Assembly (NCBI GenBank): GCA_963743035.1
Contig: CAVUOB010000002.1
Location: 310,001 to 374,000, forward strand
From: PALSA-911 sp963743035
Lineage (GTDB): Bacteria; Pseudomonadota; Alphaproteobacteria; Acetobacterales; Acetobacteraceae
DNA length: 64,000 nucleotides
Direction: 5' to 3'
A program made the translations under genes and the position numbers. Under the pieces are notes generated by a model, which made no database searches, was not told the DNA's origin, and was given only the letters and a program-made list of their open reading frames with translations. Every line of letters begins with the position of its first letter. Position 1 is the first letter of the stretch. Below are positions 26,072 to 34,008 of this stretch, piece by piece.

Positions 26072-28108
26072 TTATCCCAGGGCTCCCAACACGATCCCTT
26101 CGGTCAGGATCTGCGGTAGCAGTTTCGGCGGGCCGCCATTGGCGGGGAAGAAGACATAGAGCGGCACGCCGTCGCGGCCGTGATCGCGCAGGAAGCCGGT
26201 GATGGCCGGGTCCTGCCGCGTCCAGTCACCCTTCAGATAGGTCACGCCCTTGCTGGCGAAGGCCTGGCGCACATCCGCCGAGCCGAGCGCCACCCGCTCG
26301 TTCATCAGGCAGGTGACGCACCAGGCGGCGGTCATGTTGACGAAGACCGGCTTGCCCTCGGACCGCAACGCGGCCAGGCGCTCGGCCGAGAAGGCTTCTG
26401 CGCCGGCCTCGGCTAGGCCGGTGGATTCGGGGACAGGCGGGGCGACGGCGATGCCGCCCAGCACGGCGGCGGCGGCGAGCACCGCGGCGATGGCGGCGGA
26501 GCGGGCGAAGCGGCGTGGCCGAACCGCCTCCATCGTCTGCGACAGGCCGAGACCCCAGGCGGCGAAACCGACCAGCAGGATGCCGGAGGCCGTGGCCAGC
26601 ACGCCCTGCGGGCCGGCCTCCTGGGCGATCACCCAGACCAGCCAGACGCTGGCGGCATACATCGGGAACGCCAGGATCTGGCGGAATATCTCCATCCAGC
26701 GCCCCGGCCGCGGGGCGGCGCGGGCCAGCGCCGGGAAAGCTGCAAGCAGCAGATAGGGGGCGGCGAGGCCGGCGCCCATTGCCAGGAAGACCAGGATCGT
26801 CACCGATGGTGGCGCCGCCAGCGCGCCGGCGATGGCCGCGCCCATGAACGGCGCCGTGCAGGGCGTCGCCACCAGCACGGCGAGCAGCCCGGTGAAGAAG
26901 CTGCCCGCGTGGCCGCCGCGCATCGCCAGGCCTTGCCCGGTGCCGGCCAGGCTGGAGCCGATCTGGAACACGCCGGACAGGTTCAGCCCGACCGCGAACA
27001 GCAGCCAGGCCATGCCGGCGACGAAGGCGGGCGACTGGAACTGGAATCCCCACCCCGCGGCCGCGCCGCCCGCGCGCGCCGCCAGCAGCACCAGGCCGAG
27101 CGTCACGAAGGCCAGCAGCACGCCGGCGGTATAGGACAGGCTGTGCGCCCGCACCTCCCCGCGCGCCGCACCGCCGGCCAGCGACACCGCCTTCATCGCC
27201 AGCACCGGGAACACGCAGGGCATCAGGTTCAGGATCAGCCCGCCGAGGAAGGCGAGCACCAGCATGCGTCCCAATGCCATCGGCGGCTCTGCTGCCTGGC
27301 TGGCGACCGGGCCGCCGGGCTCCGCGTGCAACGCCACATCGCTGCGCTGGCCGGAGCGGTCGCGGATCTCCAGCACGCCATCCACTGCCGCGTCCGGTTT
27401 GAACTGCCGCCCCGGAGTCAGCGCCAGGGTCAGCTCGCCGGTTCCCACCGCCAGCTTTTGCGGGGCGCCATGGTCGATGCCGCCGGGCGCGGCCGGCATG
27501 AACCAGGCTTCGGCGATGGATGCGGGAGAAATCTCGGCGCCCTCCACCCGCAGCGTCGCGTCCGGCGCGATCCTGGCCCGCCAGCCGGCGTCGCGCGGGG
27601 TGCGGGCATCGGCGGCGGCGAACAGCGGTGCCTGGGCGGAGGGGGCAGGGGTGCCGGCCGGCAGGTCGATCCGGAACCTGCCCTCTTCGGGGATGCAGAT
27701 CTCCTTGCACACCAGCCAGCTCGCCTCGGCCTGCAGCACCATCGGGCCGCCGGCGGCGGCGGGAACGACGCGCACCGGCAGCAGCAGCTCGCCGGTATAA
27801 GCGTAGGTGGCGATCGGGCCTTCCATCAGCCGGTCCGGCGCGGGCCAGGCGATCGGGCCGGCGCTGGCGCCGTCGGGCAGCGTCAGGTTGAGCTCGGCGG
27901 GAATGCCGGCATCGCCGGGGTTCTGCCAATAGGTGTGCCAGCCCGGCGCCAGCCGCAGGCGCAGGGCGGCGCGAAACGGCACCCCCGGCGCAACATGGTC
28001 GGTGTCGGTGACCAGCGTGGCGATGGCGCGCGCGCTGCTGACCGGCAGGCTCTCGGCCGCTCGCGCCCCCAGCGGCAGCGCCAACAGGCATAGCAGGCAC
28101 AGCGCCAT
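26072..28108 (-). CDS. dsbD: Thiol:disulfide interchange protein DsbD-like (protein-disulfide reductase)
   Basis: Carries electrons from cytoplasmic thioredoxin across the inner membrane to periplasmic reductases. About 678 residues: signal peptide (MALCLLCLLALPLGARA), an N-terminal DsbC/DsbD-type periplasmic domain with ASWLVCKEICIPEEG, a CcdA-like core with the membrane cysteines (LNLMPCVFPVL and LVATPCTAPFMG), then a periplasmic thioredoxin domain with CVTC (TAAWCVTCLMNE). The start at 28106-28108 follows AAGGTGGCG; an upstream ATG at 28145-28147 would add 13 residues and overlap the divergent hrpB start codon. Similar ScsB proteins are the alternative name. Confidence 0.92.
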   Translation of the reverse strand: MALCLLCLLALPLGARAAESLPVSSARAIATLVTDTDHVAPGVPFRAALRLRLAPGWHTYWQNPGDAGIPAELNLTLPDGASAGPIAWPAPDRLMEGPIATYAYTGELLLPVRVVPAAAGGPMVLQAEASWLVCKEICIPEEGRFRIDLPAGTPAPSAQAPLFAAADARTPRDAGWRARIAPDATLRVEGAEISPASIAEAWFMPAAPGGIDHGAPQKLAVGTGELTLALTPGRQFKPDAAVDGVLEIRDRSGQRSDVALHAEPGGPVASQAAEPPMALGRMLVLAFLGGLILNLMPCVFPVLAMKAVSLAGGAARGEVRAHSLSYTAGVLLAFVTLGLVLLAARAGGAAAGWGFQFQSPAFVAGMAWLLFAVGLNLSGVFQIGSSLAGTGQGLAMRGGHAGSFFTGLLAVLVATPCTAPFMGAAIAGALAAPPSVTILVFLAMGAGLAAPYLLLAAFPALARAAPRPGRWMEIFRQILAFPMYAASVWLVWVIAQEAGPQGVLATASGILLVGFAAWGLGLSQTMEAVRPRRFARSAAIAAVLAAAAVLGGIAVAPPVPESTGLAEAGAEAFSAERLAALRSEGKPVFVNMTAAWCVTCLMNERVALGSADVRQAFASKGVTYLKGDWTRQDPAITGFLRDHGRDGVPLYVFFPANGGPPKLLPQILTEGIVLGALG

Positions 28109-28145
28109 CGCCACCTTGGGAAAGGAGTGATACTGCCCGCGAATC

Positions 28146-30569
28146 ATGCCCGATCTGCCCAACCTGCCCGTCACCGATGCGCTTCCCGCTCTCCGCGCCG
28201 CGCTGGATGCGGGCCGCAACACTGTATTGGTGGCACCGCCCGGCGCCGGCAAGACAACTCTTGTGCCGCTGGCGCTGCTGGATGCCGGCTGGCGCGGGGA
28301 TGGGCGCATCCTGATGCTGGAGCCGCGCCGGCTCGCGACCCGCGCGGCGGCGGCGCGGATGTCCGCGCTGATCGGGGAAGATCTCGGCGCCGGCGTCGGT
28401 TTCCGCACCCGGCTGGACAGCGCGGTGTCGGACGCCACGCGCATCGAGGTGGTCACCGAGGGGCTGCTGGTGCGCCGGCTGCAATCCGATCCCGGCCTCG
28501 CCGGCGTGGCAGCGGTGATCCTGGACGAGGTGCATGAGCGTTCGCTCGAATCGGATCTGGCGCTCGCCTTCTGCCTGGAGCTGCAGCGCGAGTTCCGCCC
28601 CGAATTGCGCCTGCTGGCGATGTCGGCGACCGCCGACCAGGCGCGGCTGGCGGCGCTGATGGGAGCGGAGGTGGTCGAAAGCCTGGGGCGGATGTTCCCG
28701 GTGGAGATCCGCCACGCCAAGCGTGATATCGCCACCGCGCGCGACCTGCCGGACGCGATGGCCCGCGCGGTGCGCGAGGCGCTGGCCGAGCACGAGGGCG
28801 ACATCCTCGCCTTCCTGCCGGGGATGGGCGAGATCCGGCGGACACAGGCGGCGCTCGATCGCTGCGGCGCGCTGGTGCTGCCGCTGCATGGCGAGCTGCC
28901 GCCGGCCGAGCAGGATCGCGCGCTGCGTGTGGCCGAGGGCCGGCGGGTGGTGCTGGCGACCTCGATCGCGGAGACCTCCCTGACCGTTCCCGGCGTGCGC
29001 ATCGTCATCGATGGCGGCTGGCGGCGTTCCCCCCGGCTCGATACCTCGACCGGGCTCACCCGGCTGACCACGCTGCGCATCTCCCGCGCCGCCGCCGATC
29101 AGCGCGCAGGCCGGGCAGGACGCGAGGCGCCGGGCGTGGCGATCCGGCTGTGGTCGGCGGCGCTGCATCGCGGCATGCCCGCTTTCGACCGGCCGGAAAT
29201 CCTGGAGGCGGAGCTGTCCTCCCTGGTGCTGGACTGCGCCGCCTGGGGCGCGCTTCCCGGCGATCTGATGTTCCAGGACCCGCCGCCCGCCGGCGCCCTG
29301 GCGGCGGCGGGGGCGTTGCTGGGCGAGCTCGGCGCGCTGGACGCGGAGGGCCGGATCACCGAGGCCGGAAGGCGCATGGCGGTGCTCGGTTCCCACCCGA
29401 GGCTGGCGGCGATGATGCTGGCGGCGGAGGGGCCGGGCGAGGCGGCGATGGCAGCCGATCTGGCGGCGCTGCTGGAGGAGCGCGATCCGATTCGCGGTCT
29501 GGACGCGCCCGCCGACGTCTCGCTGCGGCTCGCCGCGCTGGAATATGGCGACGCCGATGCCGATCGCGGCGCCCTGTCGCGCATCCGCCGCACCGCCGGG
29601 CAATATCGCCGCCGGATGCGCCTGGCGAACGCGACCCCGGCGGAAGGCGACCCCGGAAAGCTGCTGGCCGCGGCCTTCCCCGACCGGATCGCCCAGCTGC
29701 GTGGCGAGCCCGGCTCCTTCCGCCTGTCCGGCGGCGGCGGGGCGCGGCTGGGGCGGGCGGACAAGCTGGCCACCGCGCCGCTGCTGGCGGTGGCTTCGCT
29801 GGAGATGAAGGCCTCGGCCCGCATCCGCCTGGCGGCCAGGCTGGATCCCGACGACCTGCCCCCGGCGCTGCAGGCGCGGGTGAGCGAGGCGGTCGAGACC
29901 GGCTTCGACCCGGTTTCCGGCGCGGTGCTGGCACGCCGCCGCCGGCGGCTTGGCGCGCTGGTGCTGTCCGACCGGACCGAGCGCGTCGACCCTACGGCCA
30001 CGGCGGCGGCGCTGGCCGGCGCGGTGGTGGCCGACGGGTTGCGCAAGCTGCCCTGGACCGATGCGGCGCGGCAGTTCCAGGCCCGTGCGGCGCTGCTGCG
30101 CGGCATCGAGCCGGATGCCGATTGGCCCGATCTGTCCGATGCCGCGCTGGCGGCCGACACCGGCTGGCTGGAGCCGTACCTGAACGGCCTGTCGCGCCTG
30201 TCCGAGCTGGATCGGCTGGACCTTTCGGCAATTCTGCGCGGCAGGCTGAGCTACGCCCAGGCGGCGCGGCTCGACCAGGAATTGCCGACCCACCTGCCGC
30301 TGCCGGGCGGGCGGGCGGCGGTGGATTACACCGGGCCGGTGCCCACCGCGGCGGCGCGGGCGCAGGCCTTCTACGGCTTGGCGGAGACGCCGAGGCTGGC
30401 TGGCGGGCGGATCGCCCTGCTGCTGTCGCTGCTGTCCCCGGCGATGCGCCCGATCGCCATCACCGCCGACCTGGCGGGGTTCTGGGCGGGCGGCTGGGCG
30501 GATGCGCGGCGCGACATGCGTGGGCGCTATCCCCGGCACGACTGGCCGGAAAATCCGGGGCGGCCCTGA
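28146..30569 (+). CDS. hrpB: ATP-dependent DEAH-box helicase HrpB
   Basis: An 807-residue superfamily 2 helicase with Walker A APPGAGKTTLVPLALL, motif II LDEVHERS, motif III MSATAD, and the HrpB C-terminal domain ending …YPRHDWPENPGRP, a signature near the end of this family (…KRYPKHPWPDDP). The physiological RNA target is not established. Its ATG at 28146 shares bases with a possible upstream dsbD start on the other strand, so both promoters must lie within the opposite coding regions. Confidence 0.96.
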   Translation: MPDLPNLPVTDALPALRAALDAGRNTVLVAPPGAGKTTLVPLALLDAGWRGDGRILMLEPRRLATRAAAARMSALIGEDLGAGVGFRTRLDSAVSDATRIEVVTEGLLVRRLQSDPGLAGVAAVILDEVHERSLESDLALAFCLELQREFRPELRLLAMSATADQARLAALMGAEVVESLGRMFPVEIRHAKRDIATARDLPDAMARAVREALAEHEGDILAFLPGMGEIRRTQAALDRCGALVLPLHGELPPAEQDRALRVAEGRRVVLATSIAETSLTVPGVRIVIDGGWRRSPRLDTSTGLTRLTTLRISRAAADQRAGRAGREAPGVAIRLWSAALHRGMPAFDRPEILEAELSSLVLDCAAWGALPGDLMFQDPPPAGALAAAGALLGELGALDAEGRITEAGRRMAVLGSHPRLAAMMLAAEGPGEAAMAADLAALLEERDPIRGLDAPADVSLRLAALEYGDADADRGALSRIRRTAGQYRRRMRLANATPAEGDPGKLLAAAFPDRIAQLRGEPGSFRLSGGGGARLGRADKLATAPLLAVASLEMKASARIRLAARLDPDDLPPALQARVSEAVETGFDPVSGAVLARRRRRLGALVLSDRTERVDPTATAAALAGAVVADGLRKLPWTDAARQFQARAALLRGIEPDADWPDLSDAALAADTGWLEPYLNGLSRLSELDRLDLSAILRGRLSYAQAARLDQELPTHLPLPGGRAAVDYTGPVPTAAARAQAFYGLAETPRLAGGRIALLLSLLSPAMRPIAITADLAGFWAGGWADARRDMRGRYPRHDWPENPGRP

Positions 30570-30675
30570 GGCGATGGCCTTGACGGGCCAGGGACTTGAT
30601 ATGCTTGCCGCCGCCGCCGCCAGATGCCAATTGATACCAACGGCACGCCTGCTGCCATCGGAGATTCCCACCCCC

Positions 30676-31773
30676 ATGACGATCCGATTCCGCCCGCTAT
30701 GGAACCGAACCTGGGATGCGATCCTGGTGCTCGTCCTGCTCGCCGCCATGGCCGGCTGTGGGCCTGAACCGGCGCAGGCGCGAGTCGGGCTCGACAGCTT
30801 CGCGCCGCTGGTGAAGAAGGTGCTGCCGGCCGTGGTCAACATCGCGGTGACCGAGACGGTCGCGCGCGACAACGGCGTGCAGCTACCGCCCGAACTGCGC
30901 GGCACGCCGTTCGAGCGGGAGTTCCGCAACCGCTTCGGCAATCGCCGCGAACAGGTCAGCGGCGCCGGCTCCGGCTTCGTGATCGATCCCTCCGGCATCA
31001 TCGTCACCAACAACCACGTGGTCGGCCATGCCGATCAGATCCTGGTGCTGTTCAGCGACGGCACCCAGCTGCCGGCCCGCGTCGTGGGTTTCGACGAATT
31101 GACCGACATCGCGGTCATCCGGGTCAATGCCCCGGGCAGGCTGGCGGCGGTGAACTGGGGCGACAGCCGCCAGATGGAGGTCGGCGACTGGATCCTGGCC
31201 GCAGGCAACCCGTTCGGCCTCGGCGGGTCGGTGACGGCGGGCATCATCTCCGCCCGCGGGCGGGAGATCGGCGCCGGGCCGTTCGACGACTTCCTGCAGC
31301 TCGACGCGCCGATCAACCCCGGCAATTCCGGCGGCCCGACCTTCAACATGGACGGTGAGGTGGTGGGCGTGAACACCGCCATCGTCACGCCGACCGGGGC
31401 TTCGGTGGGCATTGGCTTCGCCATCCCGAGCGAGATCGCCAGCCGCATCGTCGCCGAGCTGCGCGAAAAGGGGCGGATCGATCGTGGCTGGCTCGGCGTG
31501 TCCGTGCAGGATGTCGCCGCTGCCTCCGGCCGCCCCGCGGGTGTCGCGATCGCCGCGGTGGAGCGCACGGGCCCCGCCGCCCGCGCCGGGCTGCGGACCG
31601 GCGATCTCGTCTATGCCGTGAACGGCGACCGGGTCGACAGCTCGCGCGGGCTGATCCGCGCGGTCGCGGCGATCACGCCCGGGCAAAAGGTTCGTCTGTC
31701 CGTCGTGCGCCAGGGGCGCGAGATGGAAATTCCGGTTACAGTCGGACGCCGGCCGACAGAACAGGCTGGCTAG
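30676..31773 (+). CDS. DegP/HtrA-like periplasmic serine protease with one PDZ domain
   Basis: The 365-residue protein has a signal sequence with a lipobox-like end (LVLVLLAAMAGC), so it may be lipid-anchored. The trypsin-type triad is His114 (TNNHVVG), Asp144 (ELTDIAVI) and Ser218 (NPGNSGGP). One C-terminal PDZ domain (about 265-350: GWLGVSVQDV…GLRTGDLVYAVNGDRV). DegP itself has two PDZ domains; this size fits DegS-like or short HtrA proteins. It is followed 25 bp later by a response regulator and kinase, suggesting an envelope-stress operon. Start ATG at 30676; upstream in-frame starts overlap hrpB and are unlikely. Confidence 0.92.
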   Translation: MTIRFRPLWNRTWDAILVLVLLAAMAGCGPEPAQARVGLDSFAPLVKKVLPAVVNIAVTETVARDNGVQLPPELRGTPFEREFRNRFGNRREQVSGAGSGFVIDPSGIIVTNNHVVGHADQILVLFSDGTQLPARVVGFDELTDIAVIRVNAPGRLAAVNWGDSRQMEVGDWILAAGNPFGLGGSVTAGIISARGREIGAGPFDDFLQLDAPINPGNSGGPTFNMDGEVVGVNTAIVTPTGASVGIGFAIPSEIASRIVAELREKGRIDRGWLGVSVQDVAAASGRPAGVAIAAVERTGPAARAGLRTGDLVYAVNGDRVDSSRGLIRAVAAITPGQKVRLSVVRQGREMEIPVTVGRRPTEQAG

Positions 31774-31798
31774 CAGCCGATTGGGAGAAAGACACGCA

Positions 31799-32482
31799 AT
31801 GCGCATCTTGGTGGTCGAGGACGATAAGGACGTCGCCGGCTTTGTGGTTCGCGGCCTGCGCGAGGCCGGACATACGGTCGAGCACGCGGCAAACGGCCGT
31901 GACGGCCTGTTCCTGGCGGCCAGCGAAGGCTTCGACGCGGTGGTGCTGGACCGGATGCTGCCCGGCGGCATCGACGGGTTGCGGCTGCTGGAAACCCTGC
32001 GTGCGCAGAAGAACACCGTGCCGGTGCTGATCCTGTCGGCGCTGGCCGACGTGGACGAGCGGGTCAACGGCCTGAAGGCCGGCGGGGACGACTATCTGAC
32101 CAAGCCGTTCGCCTTTGCCGAACTGCTCGCGCGCGTCGAGGCGCTGGCCCGGCGCGGCAAGGGCGATCAGCCGGTGACCAAGCTGGTGGTGGAGGACCTG
32201 GAACTCGACCTGCTGTCGCGCCAGGTGCGCCGCGCCGGGCAGAAGATCGACATGCAGCCGCGCGAGTTCCGCCTGCTGGAGTATCTGATGCGCCATGCCG
32301 GTCAGGTGGTGACCCGCACGATGCTGCTGGAGAGCGTCTGGGACTATCATTTCGACCCACAGACCAATGTGATCGACGTGCATGTCTCCCGGCTGCGCCA
32401 GAAGATCGACAAGCCGTTCCCCACGGCGCTGATCCACACGGTCCGCAATGCCGGCTACATGCTCCGGGCCGATCCCGGTTGA
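31799..32482 (+). CDS. OmpR-family two-component response regulator
   Basis: A 227-residue transcription factor: receiver domain with acidic pocket VVEDDKD, phospho-acceptor Asp51 (VVLDRMLP) and the conserved Lys in GGDDYLTKPFAF; then a winged-helix DNA-binding domain (about 130-225, …IDVHVSRLRQKID…). The start ATG at 31799 follows GGGAGAAAG. Its stop overlaps the start of the histidine kinase by four bases, so the pair is translationally coupled. Confidence 0.95.
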   Translation: MRILVVEDDKDVAGFVVRGLREAGHTVEHAANGRDGLFLAASEGFDAVVLDRMLPGGIDGLRLLETLRAQKNTVPVLILSALADVDERVNGLKAGGDDYLTKPFAFAELLARVEALARRGKGDQPVTKLVVEDLELDLLSRQVRRAGQKIDMQPREFRLLEYLMRHAGQVVTRTMLLESVWDYHFDPQTNVIDVHVSRLRQKIDKPFPTALIHTVRNAGYMLRADPG

Positions 32483-33996
32483 ACCTGGGGGGTCACGCTG
32501 GCGACCCCGCGCGGGCCGAGCCTGGCCGGCCCGATGCCTCTCGGCCCGATGCCTCCCGCCCCGAGCCGTCCCGGCCCGAATCGTTCCGGCTTGACCCGAT
32601 GCGGATGGTGGCCGACCTGCCGATGCGCACCTCGCGGGTGCTGCGTTCGGCCGGCTTTCGCTTCGCCGCGCTGTATGGCGCGCTGATCGGGGTCAGCGCC
32701 GCGGCGCTGGCGATCTTCCTGTGGTGGGAGACGGCTGGCGCGCTCGACCGGCAGACCGAGACGACGATCGGCCTCGATGTCGCGGACCTGAACGCGAAAT
32801 GGCTGATCGGCGGCCTGCAGTTGCTGGAGGACACGATCGACGATCGCGTCACGCAGAACGCCGACAACGACTCGGTCTATCTGCTGGTCGATCCCGAGCT
32901 GAACCGGCTGGCCGGGAACCTGCTGCGCTGGCCGACCGAGATCGACCGGCGCCCGGGCTGGTACGAATTGCAGGTCGAGCGGGCAGGGGTCCCGGTGGTG
33001 ACGCGGGTCGTCGCGCTGGCCTTGCCCGGCGGCTACCGGATCCTGGTCGGGCGCGATATCGGCGTGCGGGTCAAGCTGCGCGGGCTGCTGACCCATGCGC
33101 TCGTCTGGGGCGTGGGGGTGGTGCTGCTGCTGGCGAGTCTCGGCGCGCTGCTGGTGCGCAAGCTGTTCCGCCGCATGATCGCAAATGTTTCCTTGACCGC
33201 GGCCGCGGTCAGCCGCGGCGATCTGAGCCGTCGGGTGCAATTGTCGGGCCGCGGCGACGAGTTCGACCAGCTGTCGGAGTCGATCAACGACATGCTCGAC
33301 CGGATCGCGCGGCTGATGGAAGGCGTCCGGCAGGTCTCCAACGCCATCGCCCATGATCTGCGCACCCCGATCGCCCGGGCCCGGGCCCGGCTGGAGGAGG
33401 CGAGCGAGCACGCCGCCGGTCCGGCGGAACTGCGGACGGCGATCGAACAGGCGACTGCCGACCTCGACGGCATCGTCAGCGTGTTCCAGGCGCTGCTGCG
33501 CATCGCCGAGATCGAGGCCGGATCGCGCCGGGCCGCTTTCGCGGCCATCGACCTGACCCCGCTGCTGGCGGACATGGCCGAGCTGTACGAGGCCTCGGCG
33601 GAGGAGAAGGGGCTGCGGTTGAGCGCGGAGACGCCCGCGAGCCTGCCCGCACATGGCGATGCCACCCTGATCCAGCAGGCGGTCGCCAATCTGCTGGACA
33701 ACGCGCTGAAATTCTCCCCGCCCGGCGGCAGCGTGACATTGTCGGGCACCCGGGTGGCGGACGGGATCGAGATCGCAGTGACCGACCATGGCCCGGGCAT
33801 ACCGGAGGCGGACCGCAGCCGTGCCACCGAGCGCTTCTATCGTGGCGAGAGGGCGCGCAGCACGCCTGGCTCCGGTCTGGGCCTGTCGCTGGTGCAGGCC
33901 GTCGCGCAGTTGCATGGCGGCGCGCTGACACTGTCCGACGCCAGGCCCGGACTGCGCGCGGTGCTGACCTTGTCGAGCAACCCGCCGGCTGCCTGA
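32479..33996 (+). CDS. Two-component sensor histidine kinase
   Basis: Up to 505 residues. Order: a Pro/Arg/Ser-rich N-terminal tract (about 10-38), first membrane helix (about 56-75), a periplasmic sensor region of about 130 residues, second helix (about 208-232), HAMP, dimerisation/phospho-acceptor domain with His292 (AIAHDLRTPIARARARLEEA), and an HATPase domain (N box LLDNALKFSPPGG, G1 DHGPGIPEADR, G2 GSGLGLSLVQA). The TTG at 32479 gives a four-base overlap with the regulator stop; an ATG at 32599 would remove the repetitive tract. The first start fits the operon better; the second gives a more ordinary N-terminus. Confidence 0.92.
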   Translation: MNLGGHAGDPARAEPGRPDASRPDASRPEPSRPESFRLDPMRMVADLPMRTSRVLRSAGFRFAALYGALIGVSAAALAIFLWWETAGALDRQTETTIGLDVADLNAKWLIGGLQLLEDTIDDRVTQNADNDSVYLLVDPELNRLAGNLLRWPTEIDRRPGWYELQVERAGVPVVTRVVALALPGGYRILVGRDIGVRVKLRGLLTHALVWGVGVVLLLASLGALLVRKLFRRMIANVSLTAAAVSRGDLSRRVQLSGRGDEFDQLSESINDMLDRIARLMEGVRQVSNAIAHDLRTPIARARARLEEASEHAAGPAELRTAIEQATADLDGIVSVFQALLRIAEIEAGSRRAAFAAIDLTPLLADMAELYEASAEEKGLRLSAETPASLPAHGDATLIQQAVANLLDNALKFSPPGGSVTLSGTRVADGIEIAVTDHGPGIPEADRSRATERFYRGERARSTPGSGLGLSLVQAVAQLHGGALTLSDARPGLRAVLTLSSNPPAA

Positions 33997-34008
33997 GGGC
34001 TTCCCGGT

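Noticed and set aside
26226..31013. 1595-residue open frame on the - strand
   Set aside because: Crosses dsbD in the wrong frame and hrpB antisense; low-complexity Arg/Pro/Ala sequence, no ribosome-binding site or domain.
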